DNA of 64,000 nucleotides from Bacteroides sp. CAG:770 (GCA_000435075.1 FR890611.1:1-64000); one strand, 5' to 3'. Shown: positions 44,501 to 53,337, numbered from the stretch's first letter. Notes: generated by a model not told the origin, from the letters alone. Numbers and translations: made by a program.

Positions 44501-46078
44501 TCAGACGTGTGCCACCTCTATTTTCCAGTCCTCCAACGTTCGTGATACAGTTGATATGTTCACGCCGACCTTGACAAGCCGCTTGCCGTCCTCGAACCGG
44601 AAAGGTATCATATATCCCTTGTCATCAATCTGTTTCAATGCCGTTTCGGCGGAGCTGTCAACTTTGAATTCGAATACATATATTGAATTGTCAGTCCAGC
44701 AGACGGCATCGGCGCGTCCTATGGCGGATTTTTCCTCTGTCCTGATGTAATACCCGAGGAGAGAGAAAATCAGGTAGATGATTGTCTGATAATGTTTTTC
44801 TGTCTTGTTCTCCAGATCATTCGGCATTGCTGCAAGAAATGACTGCATGCGGGACAGGGCTTCTTCCACATTGCCTTTTCTTAATGCGGCATTGAACCTG
44901 ATGACAAAAGACGCACTTGCCGGATCCTGATTGTTGTATCTGGCAAGCAGTGAGTTCAGAAAACCGTTGCGAACCTCTTTATTAGGGTATCCGAGTGTGT
45001 ATGAGTCCGTCTCTTTGTCGTAGGACTTTATTGTAAGATATCCGGTCTGGTAAAGCAGAGGAATGGGGTTGTCGGTAACTTCCGGAGACACATTGAATTC
45101 GTTGGCTGAGATGTACTCCATCTTGTCGAATTCACGCTCATCTATAGGCTTCCTGTCCAGCCTGTCCAGGAGATAGGTCGGCGTTGCCGTCTCGAACCAA
45201 TAGCTCTTGAACTGCTTGTCCGCAAATGCATTAAGCAGACTGAACGGATTGTAGATGTCCTCGGACCCTTCGCAGAAATGGTATCCGTCATAGTTCTCCT
45301 TGAGCAAATCGAAAGTCTTTTCTATGCTGATACCTTCAGCTTCGGAAAGAGATTTAATTTGAAAATCAAAGTTATGCTCAAGCTCTGACTGGGAAATTCC
45401 GCAGATTGCAGAATATTCAGGAAGCATAGAGATGTTCTTGAGGTTATTGAGTTCGCTGAATATGCTCAACTGCGCAAATTTATTAATGCCGGTGATGAAT
45501 ACAAAGCGCAGATATGGATCGAGGCTCTTTATCGGGCTGTAGAAATTGCGCATAATCTGGCGCATAGGCTGAATATGCTCTCTATCATTTATGACATCGA
45601 GAAGCGGAGCGTCATATTCGTCAATTATGATAACAGCTTTTTCACCGGTCTGTTCTGTGGCTCTGTGCACGAGACCCTCCAGGCGCTGGTTTATGTTTAC
45701 ATCTTTCACTCCTCTTCCATAGGTCTGCTCATATTCATACAACTTCTTGTCCATCTCTTCAAGCAGAAGAGCTTCCGTCATGTGCTTTGCTGTGGACATG
45801 TCGAAATAAAGGACGGGATGCTGTTTCCATTCTTTTTCCAGATTCCCGGCTTTCAGATTATTGAACAGGTCTTTTCTTCCTGAAAAATATGCCTGGAAAG
45901 TTGAGGAAAGCAGAGATTTCCCGAAGCGGCGTGGGCGGCTCAGGAACACATATTTATAGGCAGTTGCTAGTTTATAGACAAAACCTGTTTTATCTACATA
46001 CTTGTAACCTCCAGATATAATTTCTTCGAATGTCTGTATCCCAATAGGAATCTTATCGTCTCCTCCGTTCATGTCCAA
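44501..46078 (-). CDS. AAA-ATPase-like / PD-(D/E)XK nuclease family protein
   Basis: The 525-residue protein begins with the family opening KIPIGIQTFEEIISGGYKYV and DKTGFVYKL, a Walker A-like SRPRRFGKSLLSST (about 47-60) and Walker B IIIDEYDAPL (about 150-160). The C-terminal PD-(D/E)XK domain (about 425-520) has GRADAVCW and the catalytic-type YVFEFKVD. These proteins occur in many copies in Bacteroidota genomes, and their biology is not settled; a role as selfish or defence-like elements has been suggested. It lies alone beside the repeat-rich pocket, with a promoter-like -7 element. I see no frame damage. Confidence 0.82.
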   Translation of the reverse strand: MDMNGGDDKIPIGIQTFEEIISGGYKYVDKTGFVYKLATAYKYVFLSRPRRFGKSLLSSTFQAYFSGRKDLFNNLKAGNLEKEWKQHPVLYFDMSTAKHMTEALLLEEMDKKLYEYEQTYGRGVKDVNINQRLEGLVHRATEQTGEKAVIIIDEYDAPLLDVINDREHIQPMRQIMRNFYSPIKSLDPYLRFVFITGINKFAQLSIFSELNNLKNISMLPEYSAICGISQSELEHNFDFQIKSLSEAEGISIEKTFDLLKENYDGYHFCEGSEDIYNPFSLLNAFADKQFKSYWFETATPTYLLDRLDRKPIDEREFDKMEYISANEFNVSPEVTDNPIPLLYQTGYLTIKSYDKETDSYTLGYPNKEVRNGFLNSLLARYNNQDPASASFVIRFNAALRKGNVEEALSRMQSFLAAMPNDLENKTEKHYQTIIYLIFSLLGYYIRTEEKSAIGRADAVCWTDNSIYVFEFKVDSSAETALKQIDDKGYMIPFRFEDGKRLVKVGVNISTVSRTLEDWKIEVAHV

Positions 46079-46103
46079 TATATATTATGTCAATGCCTGA
46101 AGG

Positions 46104-46111
46104 CAAAGATA
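46104..46111 (-). promoter_or_regulatory. -7 element upstream of the AAA/PD-(D/E)XK gene
   Basis: Reverse complement TATCTTTG is an exact -7 match and would give a leader of about 20 bases. No TTG stands at -33. Confidence 0.5.
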
Positions 46112-46244
46112 ATAAAAATCCCGATAACAGATACTTGTCTTATTGCCAGATAAAGTATACCTTTTGATGGCCCCCACGGGACGCGCAGTTCAGAATTCCC
46201 TGCACCACGTAAAAGAAGTAAGCTAACAATAAAAGCCGGATGTC

Positions 46245-47207
46245 CTAGAACTCTTCTTTTATATTGTACTTGTTACGTTCCGTCGAATTTCGTGATACCA
46301 TCTCGCAGATGAATCCTGCAAGGAACAGCATCACTCCCAGAATGACGGAAAGGAGTGCCAAATAGAAGAGAGGCTGGTCGGTCACCGGTCTGAAATGTGC
46401 TCCGCCTGCCTGATGAATCAGTTTGGCGGAAATCAGAATAATGGTGAGGATGAAGCCGGCAAGGAACATCAGGATTCCGGTGAACCCGAAGAAGTGCATC
46501 GGCTTCTTTCCGAAGGTGCTCAGGAACCAGAGTGACAGGAGATCCAGGAAGCCATTGACAAAACGCTCCATTCCGAATTTGCTCTTTCCGTATTTCCTTT
46601 TCTGGTGGTGCACCGGCTTTTCGGTGATTCTCTCGTATCCGGCATTTTTCGCCAGATACGGGATGTACCTGTGCATCTCGCCATAGACTTCAATATCCTT
46701 GATAACCTCGTTCTTATAGGCTTTCAGTCCGCAGTTCATGTCATGAAGGCGGATTCCGGTAATCCAGCGGGCCGTGGCATTGTAAAGCTTGGACGGGAGA
46801 TTCTTGGTCAGCTTGTTGTCCTGCCTGTGCTGTTTCCAGCCAGAAACGACATCCCATCCGTCTTCTGTCACCATCCTGAACATCTCGGGTATTTCTTCCG
46901 GCGAGTCCTGGAGGTCTGCGTCCATTGTCACTACCACCCGTCCCCTGGCAGCCTTGAATCCGTGATAAAGTGCGGCGGACTTGCCGTAATTTCTTCTGAA
47001 CCGGATGCCGTGTATCGTGTCGTCGGAGGATGCGAGACGCGTGACGGTATCCCATGAACCGTCTCGACTTCCATCGTCGATCATTATGATTTCAAATTTC
47101 CAGCCTTTCGGGTCAATGACACGGTGAATCCATGCCGTCAGCTCGGGAAGCGACTCCTCTTCGTTGAACAGAGGAACGATGATTGTCAGGTCTAAAGGAT
47201 ATTCCAT
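46245..47207 (-). CDS. GT2 polyprenyl-phosphate-type glycosyltransferase
   Basis: The 320-residue enzyme has an N-terminal GT2 domain (about 1-225): VPLFNEEESLPEL, MIDDGSRDGSW, the metal site DADLQD, GWKQHRQDN and RKYGKSKFGMERF. Two C-terminal transmembrane segments follow (about 240-262 and 278-305). The layout is that of DPM1/GtrB-like enzymes, which transfer a sugar from a nucleotide sugar to undecaprenyl phosphate at the inner membrane. Which sugar is unknown. It follows the DUF4199 gene by 17 bases and forms one transcript with it. Confidence 0.87.
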   Translation of the reverse strand: MEYPLDLTIIVPLFNEEESLPELTAWIHRVIDPKGWKFEIIMIDDGSRDGSWDTVTRLASSDDTIHGIRFRRNYGKSAALYHGFKAARGRVVVTMDADLQDSPEEIPEMFRMVTEDGWDVVSGWKQHRQDNKLTKNLPSKLYNATARWITGIRLHDMNCGLKAYKNEVIKDIEVYGEMHRYIPYLAKNAGYERITEKPVHHQKRKYGKSKFGMERFVNGFLDLLSLWFLSTFGKKPMHFFGFTGILMFLAGFILTIILISAKLIHQAGGAHFRPVTDQPLFYLALLSVILGVMLFLAGFICEMVSRNSTERNKYNIKEEF

Positions 47208-47224
47208 AGTAGAGAATTGTTCAA

Positions 47225-47791
47225 TTATTCTGCAGTGTCGCTGAAAATGTCTTCAGGTGGTATTCCGGAAGCGAAGATTTTGGAAACTATCGTTCCATAT
47301 AGGAAGCAATATGTGAACGTTACGAAAAATGAAATTGTAGGGAGTTTGCCTATCATTCGTTCAATGCTGACTCTTTCGCTGTCTCCAAGAGGATTGACGG
47401 CGGAGAAACTCTGCATGGCTGCATCTATTGCTTCTTTCATTACATCTGGTGAAATCAATGTGAAGTTCAGAAGTCCGACTCCTGCTACGATGATGGCAGA
47501 GAACAGGGCGGTCTGCACTCCGAGTCTGAATGTCGATCTTCGGGTGACTCCATCATAATTCTCCACGAGTTTGCGCATGAAATATCTCATCAGCCAGAGA
47601 CATCCTCCGAACTTGGCCATCCAGAGAATCGCATTCAGTGCCTGGATGAGGATGATTCCTCCGATTCCTGAAAGAGCGAGTCTTGCTGTCAATGATGATA
47701 TGAGTGTGAATGCGCTCGTATAAAGCCCCAAAATCAATCCCGACTTCGCGGCCTCATTCCATATTTTTTGTTTGTCAATGCTTGGTTTCAT
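47225..47791 (-). CDS. DUF4199 membrane protein
   Basis: The 188-residue integral membrane protein has four hydrophobic segments (about 14-35, 38-60, 88-110 and 150-172) and the DUF4199 pattern near the N terminus (IWNEAAKSGLILGLYTSAFT). The family is specific to Bacteroidota and typically sits directly upstream of a GT2 gene, as here. Function unknown; a flippase-like or accessory role for the glycosyltransferase product is a guess from context. Confidence 0.8.
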   Translation of the reverse strand: MKPSIDKQKIWNEAAKSGLILGLYTSAFTLISSLTARLALSGIGGIILIQALNAILWMAKFGGCLWLMRYFMRKLVENYDGVTRRSTFRLGVQTALFSAIIVAGVGLLNFTLISPDVMKEAIDAAMQSFSAVNPLGDSERVSIERMIGKLPTISFFVTFTYCFLYGTIVSKIFASGIPPEDIFSDTAE

Positions 47792-47909
47792 GTAATGTGC
47801 ATTTCATGTTCTGTTTTGTCGTTCCGTCCCTGCAGCATTTGCCGGAGGGAACCCGTTCGGTGTTCGGGCGTCTCCTCTCCAAATGACGGTTTTCTGACAT
47901 TGAACATCA

Positions 47910-47917
47910 CAAAGATA
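47910..47917 (-). promoter_or_regulatory. -7 element of the DUF4199-GT2 operon
   Basis: Reverse complement TATCTTTG, with GTT instead of TTG 19 bases upstream. It gives a leader of about 110 bases, in which I see no known motif. Confidence 0.55.
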
Positions 47918-48023
47918 CATATTTTTTCTGTTTCTGAACCTTTGTGGTGCCGGCATCGTCTGTCGGGGTCACGAATATTGTGGAGATGTGGCTTGAAAAC
48001 TTCATAATCTGAGGAATAATTGC

Positions 48024-48031
48024 TATCTTTG
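48024..48031 (+). promoter_or_regulatory. -7 element of the thrS-infC-rpmI-rplT operon
   Basis: TATCTTTG is an exact -7 match, with no TTG at -33. Transcription would start near 48038, giving an 89-base leader that begins with the hairpin described separately. Confidence 0.6.
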
Positions 48032-48036
48032 CGCTC

Positions 48037-48097
48037 TTGACTAATAATATGGCTAATCAAGTTCAAGTACTTGGTTTGTAAATACTGGTTAGTCCAA
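48037..48097 (+). promoter_or_regulatory. Structured thrS leader
   Basis: TTGACTAA (48037-48044) can pair with TTAGTCCAA (48089-48097, one bulge), enclosing the small palindrome CAAGTACTTG (48064-48073). A ten-codon frame (48049-48081, MANQVQVLGL) lies inside. It has no threonine codons, so it is not a classic attenuator peptide. Autoregulation by ThrRS or another control is possible. Confidence 0.4.
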
Positions 48098-48126
48098 TTT
48101 AATTATTACAGTTTTTAAGTTAAGTT

Positions 48127-50091
48127 ATGATTAACATTACATTTCCTGACGGCAGCGTCAAAGCCTTTGAAAAAGGCGTAACAGGTTATCAGATTGCAGA
48201 AAGTATCAGCCCGAGGCTGGCAGCCGAGGTTCTGGCTGTTTCAGTGAAAGCTGAAGGCGATACTACGGTAGGCAAGGGAACAGTCATTGGACTGGATACC
48301 CCTATCGAGGAGAACAGTTCAGTGAGACTTCTCAAGTGGGATGACGAGGAAGGCAAGCGTGTCTTCTGGCATTCTTCTGCACACCTTATGGCGCAGGCCC
48401 TCGAAGCATTGTATCCGGGAGTCAAATTCGGTATCGGCCCGGCTATCGAGAATGGATTCTACTATGACATTGACCTTGGTGACAGACAGCTTACAGATGC
48501 TGATTTCCCTGCTATTGAGAAGAAGATGATGGAACTTGCGCGCAGCAAGGAGGCTTTCAAATGCTCTCATGTGTCCAAGGCTGATGCTTTGAAATATTTC
48601 GAAGAGAAGGGTGACGAGTATAAGGTCGAGCTTATCAATGAACTCGAAGACGGCAAGATTACTTTCTATGAGAACGGTAACTTTACCGACCTCTGCCGCG
48701 GACCGCACCTCAGAAATGCCGAGGTCATCAAGGCTGTGAAACTCACTTCCATTGCCGGTGCATACTGGAGAGGTGACGAGAATCGTCATCAGCTTACCCG
48801 TGTCTATGGTATTACATTCCCTAAGAAGTCTCTTCTCGACGAGTATCTCGTACTTCTGGAAGAGGCCAAGAAGAGAGACCACAGAAAACTCGGAAAAGAG
48901 ATGGAACTTTTTACATTCTCTTCACGTGTAGGTCTCGGTCTTCCTTTGTGGTTGCCTAGAGGTGCTGTCATGAGACTTCAGCTGGAGAACTTCCTCCGCA
49001 AGAAACTTGATGATTTCGGATATCTCCCTGTCGTTACTCCTCATATCGGAAGCAAGCAGCTGTATGTGACATCCGGCCACTATGCAAAATACGGCAAGGA
49101 TTCATTCCAGCCTATCCATACTCCGCAGGAGGGTGAGGAATACATGCTCAAACCGATGAACTGCCCTCATCACTGCGAGATTTACCGTTCAGAGCCGAGA
49201 TCTTACAAGGATCTTCCTTTGAGGTTCGCTGAGTTCGGTACCGTATATCGTTATGAGCAGAGCGGTGAGCTTCACGGACTTACCCGTGTGAGATGCTTCA
49301 CCCAGGATGATGCGCATCTGTTTGTCCGTCCTGACCAGCTCAAGGAGGAATTCGAGAAAGTCATTGACCTTATCCTTTATGTGTTCGGTACTTTCAAATT
49401 CCAGAACTTCACTGCACAGGTTTCTCTCCGCGATCCTAATCACAAGGAGAAGTACATCGGAACAGACGAGAATTGGGACAGGGCAGAGCAGGGTATCATC
49501 GAAGCCGCTGCAGAGAAGGGCCTAAAGACTGTTGTCGAATATGGTGAGGCTGCATTCTATGGCCCTAAGCTTGACTTCATGGTCAAGGATGCGCTTGGAA
49601 GAAAATGGCAGCTCGGTACTGTTCAGGTCGATTACAACCTTCCTGAAAGATTCCAGCTTGAATATACCGACAAAGACGGCTCGAAGAAACGTCCTGTCAT
49701 GATTCACAGGGCACCGTTCGGATCTATCGAAAGATTTACCGCAGTGCTTCTCGAACATACCGCCGGACACCTTCCTTTGTGGCTCGCTCCTGATCAGGTC
49801 AAAATATTGCCAGTCAGCGAAAAATACGCTGATTATGCAAAAAAAGTTTGTGATTTGATGAAAAAATCCGATATTCGCGCTTCAATTGACGACCGAAACG
49901 AGACATTAGGAAAGAGAATCCGTGAGATATCACTTCTCAGGGTTCCTGTTCTGGTGATTGTCGGTGAGAAAGAGATGGCCGAGAATACCGTATCAGTTCG
50001 TCATGAGGGAGTCGACAAGGGGTCTATGAGTGTCGAAGAGTTCGTTGCTAAGTTCAATGCAGCGGCAGGATACGGAGCAGAGTCCCTTTAG
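48127..50091 (+). CDS. thrS: Threonyl-tRNA synthetase
   Basis: This 654-residue class II synthetase charges tRNA-Thr. It has a TGS domain (about 1-62: INITFPDGSVKAFEKGVTGY), the N2 editing domain with HSSAHLMAQALEALYPG and the CRGPH segment (about 65-240), the catalytic core (about 265-540: MLKPMNCPHHCEIYRSEPRS, RFAEFGTVYRYEQSGELHGL, RAPFGSIERFTAVLLEHTAG) and the anticodon-binding domain (about 545-645). Full length and intact. It heads the conserved thrS-infC-rpmI-rplT order. Confidence 0.97.
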   Translation: MINITFPDGSVKAFEKGVTGYQIAESISPRLAAEVLAVSVKAEGDTTVGKGTVIGLDTPIEENSSVRLLKWDDEEGKRVFWHSSAHLMAQALEALYPGVKFGIGPAIENGFYYDIDLGDRQLTDADFPAIEKKMMELARSKEAFKCSHVSKADALKYFEEKGDEYKVELINELEDGKITFYENGNFTDLCRGPHLRNAEVIKAVKLTSIAGAYWRGDENRHQLTRVYGITFPKKSLLDEYLVLLEEAKKRDHRKLGKEMELFTFSSRVGLGLPLWLPRGAVMRLQLENFLRKKLDDFGYLPVVTPHIGSKQLYVTSGHYAKYGKDSFQPIHTPQEGEEYMLKPMNCPHHCEIYRSEPRSYKDLPLRFAEFGTVYRYEQSGELHGLTRVRCFTQDDAHLFVRPDQLKEEFEKVIDLILYVFGTFKFQNFTAQVSLRDPNHKEKYIGTDENWDRAEQGIIEAAAEKGLKTVVEYGEAAFYGPKLDFMVKDALGRKWQLGTVQVDYNLPERFQLEYTDKDGSKKRPVMIHRAPFGSIERFTAVLLEHTAGHLPLWLAPDQVKILPVSEKYADYAKKVCDLMKKSDIRASIDDRNETLGKRIREISLLRVPVLVIVGEKEMAENTVSVRHEGVDKGSMSVEEFVAKFNAAAGYGAESL

Positions 50092-50130
50092 ACTTATTAT
50101 TAATAAATTAACTATTAGGAGGATTATTTT

Positions 50131-50769
50131 ATCGCAACGCCTTTTAAACCGCACTTCGGTGGCGCCAAGCCATCAGGCAGCAGGCCGGCAGGAGCACCTA
50201 GACCGGCAGGTCCAAGACCAGCAGGAGCAAGAATGGCTCCACCAAGACATAAAGATGAAAATGAGCTGAATATCAATGATGAGATCAGAGCAACTCAGGT
50301 TCGTCTTGTAGGAGACAATATTCCTGAACCGGGAGTATATCCTATCGCACAGGCCATGAAGATGGCTGATGAAATGGAACTGGATCTTGTGGAAATCAGC
50401 GGTAAAGCTGACCCTCCGGTATGCAAGATTCTGGACTATCAGAAATATCTGTATCAGCAGAAGAAGAAGGCTAAGGAGATGAAACAGAACTCCACGAAGA
50501 TAGTTATCAAGGAGATTCGTTTCGGGCCTAATACAGATGAGCATGATTTCCAGTTCAAGCTCAAGCATGCGCAGGAATTTCTCTCAGAGGGTTCGAAGGT
50601 GAAAGCCTCAGTATTCTTCAGGGGACGTTCCATCCAGTTCGCCGACCAGGGAGAGAAACTTCTTCTAAGGTTTGCTGTGGAACTCGAAGAGTACGGACGC
50701 GCAGAGCACATGCCTCAGCTTGAAGGCAAAAGGATGATCATGATGATCGCTCCAGCTAAGAAGAAATAA
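50131..50769 (+). CDS. infC: Translation initiation factor IF-3, AUC start
   Basis: The 212-residue factor binds the 30S subunit and monitors start-codon choice. After a Pro/Gly/Ala/Arg-rich N-terminal tail (about 10-34) come the N domain (about 45-110: LNINDEIRATQVRLVGDNIP, YPIAQAMKMADEMELDLVEI) and the C domain (about 118-205: EIRFGPNTDEHDFQFKLKHA). I place the start at ATC (50131), because a perfect AGGAGG (50117-50122) stands 8 bases upstream, the frame is open from there, and IF-3 genes are known for non-AUG starts used in autoregulation. The first ATG (50233) has no such signal and would remove the basic tail. Confidence 0.85.
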   Translation: MATPFKPHFGGAKPSGSRPAGAPRPAGPRPAGARMAPPRHKDENELNINDEIRATQVRLVGDNIPEPGVYPIAQAMKMADEMELDLVEISGKADPPVCKILDYQKYLYQQKKKAKEMKQNSTKIVIKEIRFGPNTDEHDFQFKLKHAQEFLSEGSKVKASVFFRGRSIQFADQGEKLLLRFAVELEEYGRAEHMPQLEGKRMIMMIAPAKKK

Positions 50770-50775
50770 TTATTG

Positions 50776-50805
50776 GCCACTCCGAAGTGTGAACTTCGGA
50801 ATGGC
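50776..50805 (+). promoter_or_regulatory. infC-rpmI intergenic hairpin
   Basis: A 12-base stem (50776-50787 with 50794-50805, one mismatch) has a 6-base loop and no T-run. In other bacteria L20 represses rpmI-rplT through RNA structures in this operon, so a role as an L20 operator is plausible but unproven. Confidence 0.5.
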
Positions 50806-50833
50806 TGTTATAACAATTAAAATCTTTTGTAAA

Positions 50834-51028
50834 ATGGCAAAGCTTAAAACCAACTCCGGTGCCAAAAAGCGTTTCGCGCTTACCGGAACGGGAAAAATCA
50901 AGAGAAAACACGCTTATCACAGCCACATTCTCACCAAGAAGACCAAGAAGCAGAAAAGAAATCTTGACCACTTCGCACTCGTTCACCGTGACGATGTGAA
51001 GAGAGTTAAAGAGCTTCTGGTAATGTAA
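50834..51028 (+). CDS. rpmI: 50S ribosomal protein bL35
   Basis: The 64-residue basic protein starts MAKLKTNSGAKKRFALTGTG and has the family middle KRKHAYHSHILTKKTKKQKR. ATG at 50834 gives the standard length. Upstream in-frame codons are ignored because they cross the leader hairpin. Confidence 0.96.
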   Translation: MAKLKTNSGAKKRFALTGTGKIKRKHAYHSHILTKKTKKQKRNLDHFALVHRDDVKRVKELLVM

Positions 51029-51070
51029 TTATCATTTAAAGTTGTTGAACTTGGAATGCAGTCATAAAGA

Positions 51071-51085
51071 ACCGGAGAGTCCGGT
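51071..51085 (+). promoter_or_regulatory. rpmI-rplT intergenic hairpin
   Basis: ACCGGA pairs with TCCGGT around a 3-base loop, 27 bases before rplT. With no T-run it is not a terminator. It may be a processing or L20-binding site. Confidence 0.35.
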
Positions 51086-51111
51086 CACTGTATCCAAAAA
51101 AGTAAAAATTT

Positions 51112-51456
51112 ATGCCAAGATCAGTAAATTCAGTAGCCTCAAGGGCTCGCCGCAAGAAGCTTCTTAAGAAAACCCGCGGCTATTTCCTCTCAAGGAAGAA
51201 TGTTTGGACGGTAGCAAAGAACACCTACGAGAAGGGTCTTACCTATGCTTACCGTGACCGTAAAGCTAAGAAACGTGAGTTCCGTGCTCTTTGGATCCAG
51301 AGAATCAACGCAGCTGCCCGTCAGTATGGTATCTCTTATTCACAGTTCATGGGTAAACTCGCCAAGCAGAATGTCGGTCTGAACCGTAAAGTCCTTGCAG
51401 ACCTTGCTATGAATAATCCTAAGGCTTTCGAAGCTATAGTTAATCAGGTAAAATAG
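51112..51456 (+). CDS. rplT: 50S ribosomal protein bL20
   Basis: The 114-residue rRNA-binding protein has the basic N-terminal helix MPRSVNSVASRARRKKLLKK and the conserved YAYRDRKAKKREFRALWIQR segment. It is needed early in 50S assembly and in other bacteria represses its own operon. Confidence 0.97.
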   Translation: MPRSVNSVASRARRKKLLKKTRGYFLSRKNVWTVAKNTYEKGLTYAYRDRKAKKREFRALWIQRINAAARQYGISYSQFMGKLAKQNVGLNRKVLADLAMNNPKAFEAIVNQVK

Positions 51457-51463
51457 TTATCTG

Positions 51464-52810
51464 ATGAACTTGAAGGAGTTATACTATAACAAGTGGGTTC
51501 GGCTGGCCTTCTGGTCTGTCCTCTATTTGTTGTGGGTAATCTGGCTCGGAAATTATTGGTGGCTATTCGGACTTGTCCCTATTTTCGACCATCATATCAC
51601 CCGAAAGGTGAAATGGTTGTTCTGGAAGAAGGAGTACAAGGAAGGAGAACCGAGGAACACTCTGTTGGATTGGCTTGATGCCATCATCTTTGCGGTTGTT
51701 TTCGTAACATTCATCAATATTTTCTTTTTCCAGGCGTTCAAGATTCCTTCATCTTCGATGGAAAGCTCTCTGCTCACGGGAGATCACCTCTTTGTAAGCA
51801 AATTGACTTTCGGCCCGAGAATTCCACAGACACCGCTTACCATCCCGTTCACTCACAATGTGATTTTCGGAAAGGAGTCATATTCGACTCTCATCCAGAA
51901 TGAGTACAGACGTTTGAAGGGATTCAGAAATGTAGAGAGAGGCGATTATGTCGTATTCGGATTTCCTGACGGAGATACGGTATTGACAAAAGCTCCGGCA
52001 GACGACTATTACACTGTCTGCAGATTCTACGGAAAAGAATATGCGGTAAAGTCTTACGGACCTCTGATTGTACGTCCGGCCGACAAAAAAGACCATTATG
52101 TGAAAAGATGTGTCGCAATTCATGGTGATACACTTTCGGTGGTGAACGGTCGGGTATATGTCAATTCACAGGCTCAGGAAGTTTGGCCGGGTGTCCAGAC
52201 GACTTACAATGTCGTGACGGACGGCTCCAGGATTAATTTGAAAACTCTTGAAAAACTCGGACTGAATCTTTCCGAACTCTCTTTCGACGAGTCGCTTCCG
52301 GGATATCCCCAGATGCCTCTCACGGCAGCAATGCTGGAGCAGATAAAGGCTTGTGCCAATGTCCGCAGCGTCGAAGAGCAGGTGGATGTTTATCCTCCTG
52401 ATTATCCTGACTCTTATCTGATGCTTTTCCCATTTAAGGAAGATTTCAGATGGACGAGAGATAATTACGGACCTCTCTGGATTCCTGAGGCAGGTGCGAC
52501 AGTGAGACTTGATTCTCACAACATCGCCTTGTATGAACGAATCATCAGAGTGTATGAGAAGAATGAACTGAAGATTACTTCTGACGGTCATTTCATCATC
52601 AACGGAAAGGAGACAGACGAATACACTTTCAAGCAGGATTATTACTTTATGATGGGCGATAACCGCCACAATTCTCTGGATTCAAGATATTGGGGATTTG
52701 TCCCTGAGGACCACATAGTCGGAAGGCCCGCATTGATTTGGCTTTCAACGGACAGCGCAAAATCTTTCCCTTCAAATGTAAGGTGGAAGCGCTTCCTCAA
52801 ATTTGTGTAG
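51464..52810 (+). CDS. lepB: Signal peptidase I
   Basis: The 448-residue inner-membrane protease removes signal peptides from exported proteins. It has N-terminal membrane segments (about 12-42 and 70-90), the catalytic IPSSSMESSL with Ser98, the general-base segment YVKRCVAIHGDTL with Lys214, and the late MGDNRHNSLDSRYWGFVPED box. A large insertion (about 225-375) separates the Lys box from the last box, as in other Bacteroidota enzymes, and makes the protein longer than proteobacterial LepB. It starts 8 bases after rplT and so may be expressed with the ribosomal operon. Confidence 0.94.
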   Translation: MNLKELYYNKWVRLAFWSVLYLLWVIWLGNYWWLFGLVPIFDHHITRKVKWLFWKKEYKEGEPRNTLLDWLDAIIFAVVFVTFINIFFFQAFKIPSSSMESSLLTGDHLFVSKLTFGPRIPQTPLTIPFTHNVIFGKESYSTLIQNEYRRLKGFRNVERGDYVVFGFPDGDTVLTKAPADDYYTVCRFYGKEYAVKSYGPLIVRPADKKDHYVKRCVAIHGDTLSVVNGRVYVNSQAQEVWPGVQTTYNVVTDGSRINLKTLEKLGLNLSELSFDESLPGYPQMPLTAAMLEQIKACANVRSVEEQVDVYPPDYPDSYLMLFPFKEDFRWTRDNYGPLWIPEAGATVRLDSHNIALYERIIRVYEKNELKITSDGHFIINGKETDEYTFKQDYYFMMGDNRHNSLDSRYWGFVPEDHIVGRPALIWLSTDSAKSFPSNVRWKRFLKFV

Positions 52811-52815
52811 TTTTT

Positions 52816-52846
52816 TTGGATTTCAGAAAATTTAACGCGATATTTG
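52816..52846 (+). promoter_or_regulatory. Promoter of rpmB-rpmG-bL38
   Basis: TTG (52816-52818), a 20-base spacer and GATATTTG (52839-52846, one mismatch) would start transcription about 42 bases before rpmB. Confidence 0.6.
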
Positions 52847-52894
52847 CAGCCCGCATAGACTATTTATCACAGAAAATTAAAAAAGTAAAATAAT

Positions 52895-53137
52895 ATGGCA
52901 AAGGTTTGTCAAGTAACAGGAAGAAAGAGAATGATCGGCAACAATGTCGCTCACTCTAAGCTTCGCACCAAGAGAACATTCTCTTTGAACCTCAAGAACA
53001 AGAAGTTCTGGCTTGAGTCAGAGCAGAGGTTCGTCACCCTTAAAGTGACCTGCAAAGGTATCAGGCATATCGAGAAGAACGGTATCGAAAGCGTTCTCAG
53101 AGATGCTCAGAAGAAAGGATATATTAACCTTGTTTAA
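52895..53137 (+). CDS. rpmB: 50S ribosomal protein bL28
   Basis: The 80-residue protein starts MAKVCQVTGRKRMIGNNVAH and has the family FSLNLKNKKFWLESEQRFV. It has one Cys near the N terminus and no full zinc-ribbon. First gene of a three-gene ribosomal cluster. Confidence 0.96.
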   Translation: MAKVCQVTGRKRMIGNNVAHSKLRTKRTFSLNLKNKKFWLESEQRFVTLKVTCKGIRHIEKNGIESVLRDAQKKGYINLV

Positions 53138-53148
53138 TTCGTAGGATT

Positions 53149-53337
53149 ATGGCAAAGAAAGCTAAAGGAAACAGGGTGCAGGTCATCCTGGAGTGCACAG
53201 AGCAGAAAGAGAGCGGTGTACCGGGAATGTCAAGATACATTACCACAAAGAACAAGAAGAATACAACAGAGCGTCTTGAGCGTATGAAATATAACCCATA
53301 CCTCCACAAGGTGACTCTTCATCGTGAGATTAAATAA
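53149..53337 (+). CDS. rpmG: 50S ribosomal protein bL33
   Basis: The 62-residue protein starts MAKKAKGNRVQVILECTEQK and has SRYITTKNKKNTTERLERMK. It lacks the paired CxxC motifs, so it is the zinc-independent form. It follows rpmB by 11 bases. Confidence 0.95.
   Translation: MAKKAKGNRVQVILECTEQKESGVPGMSRYITTKNKKNTTERLERMKYNPYLHKVTLHREIK

Noticed and set aside
48049..48081. Ten-codon frame as a threonine attenuator leader peptide
   Set aside because: It contains no threonine codons and no terminator/antiterminator pair is visible.
50030..50269. 79-codon frame across the thrS-infC junction
   Set aside because: It is out of frame with both genes and overlaps the infC Shine-Dalgarno and start; no family is recognised.
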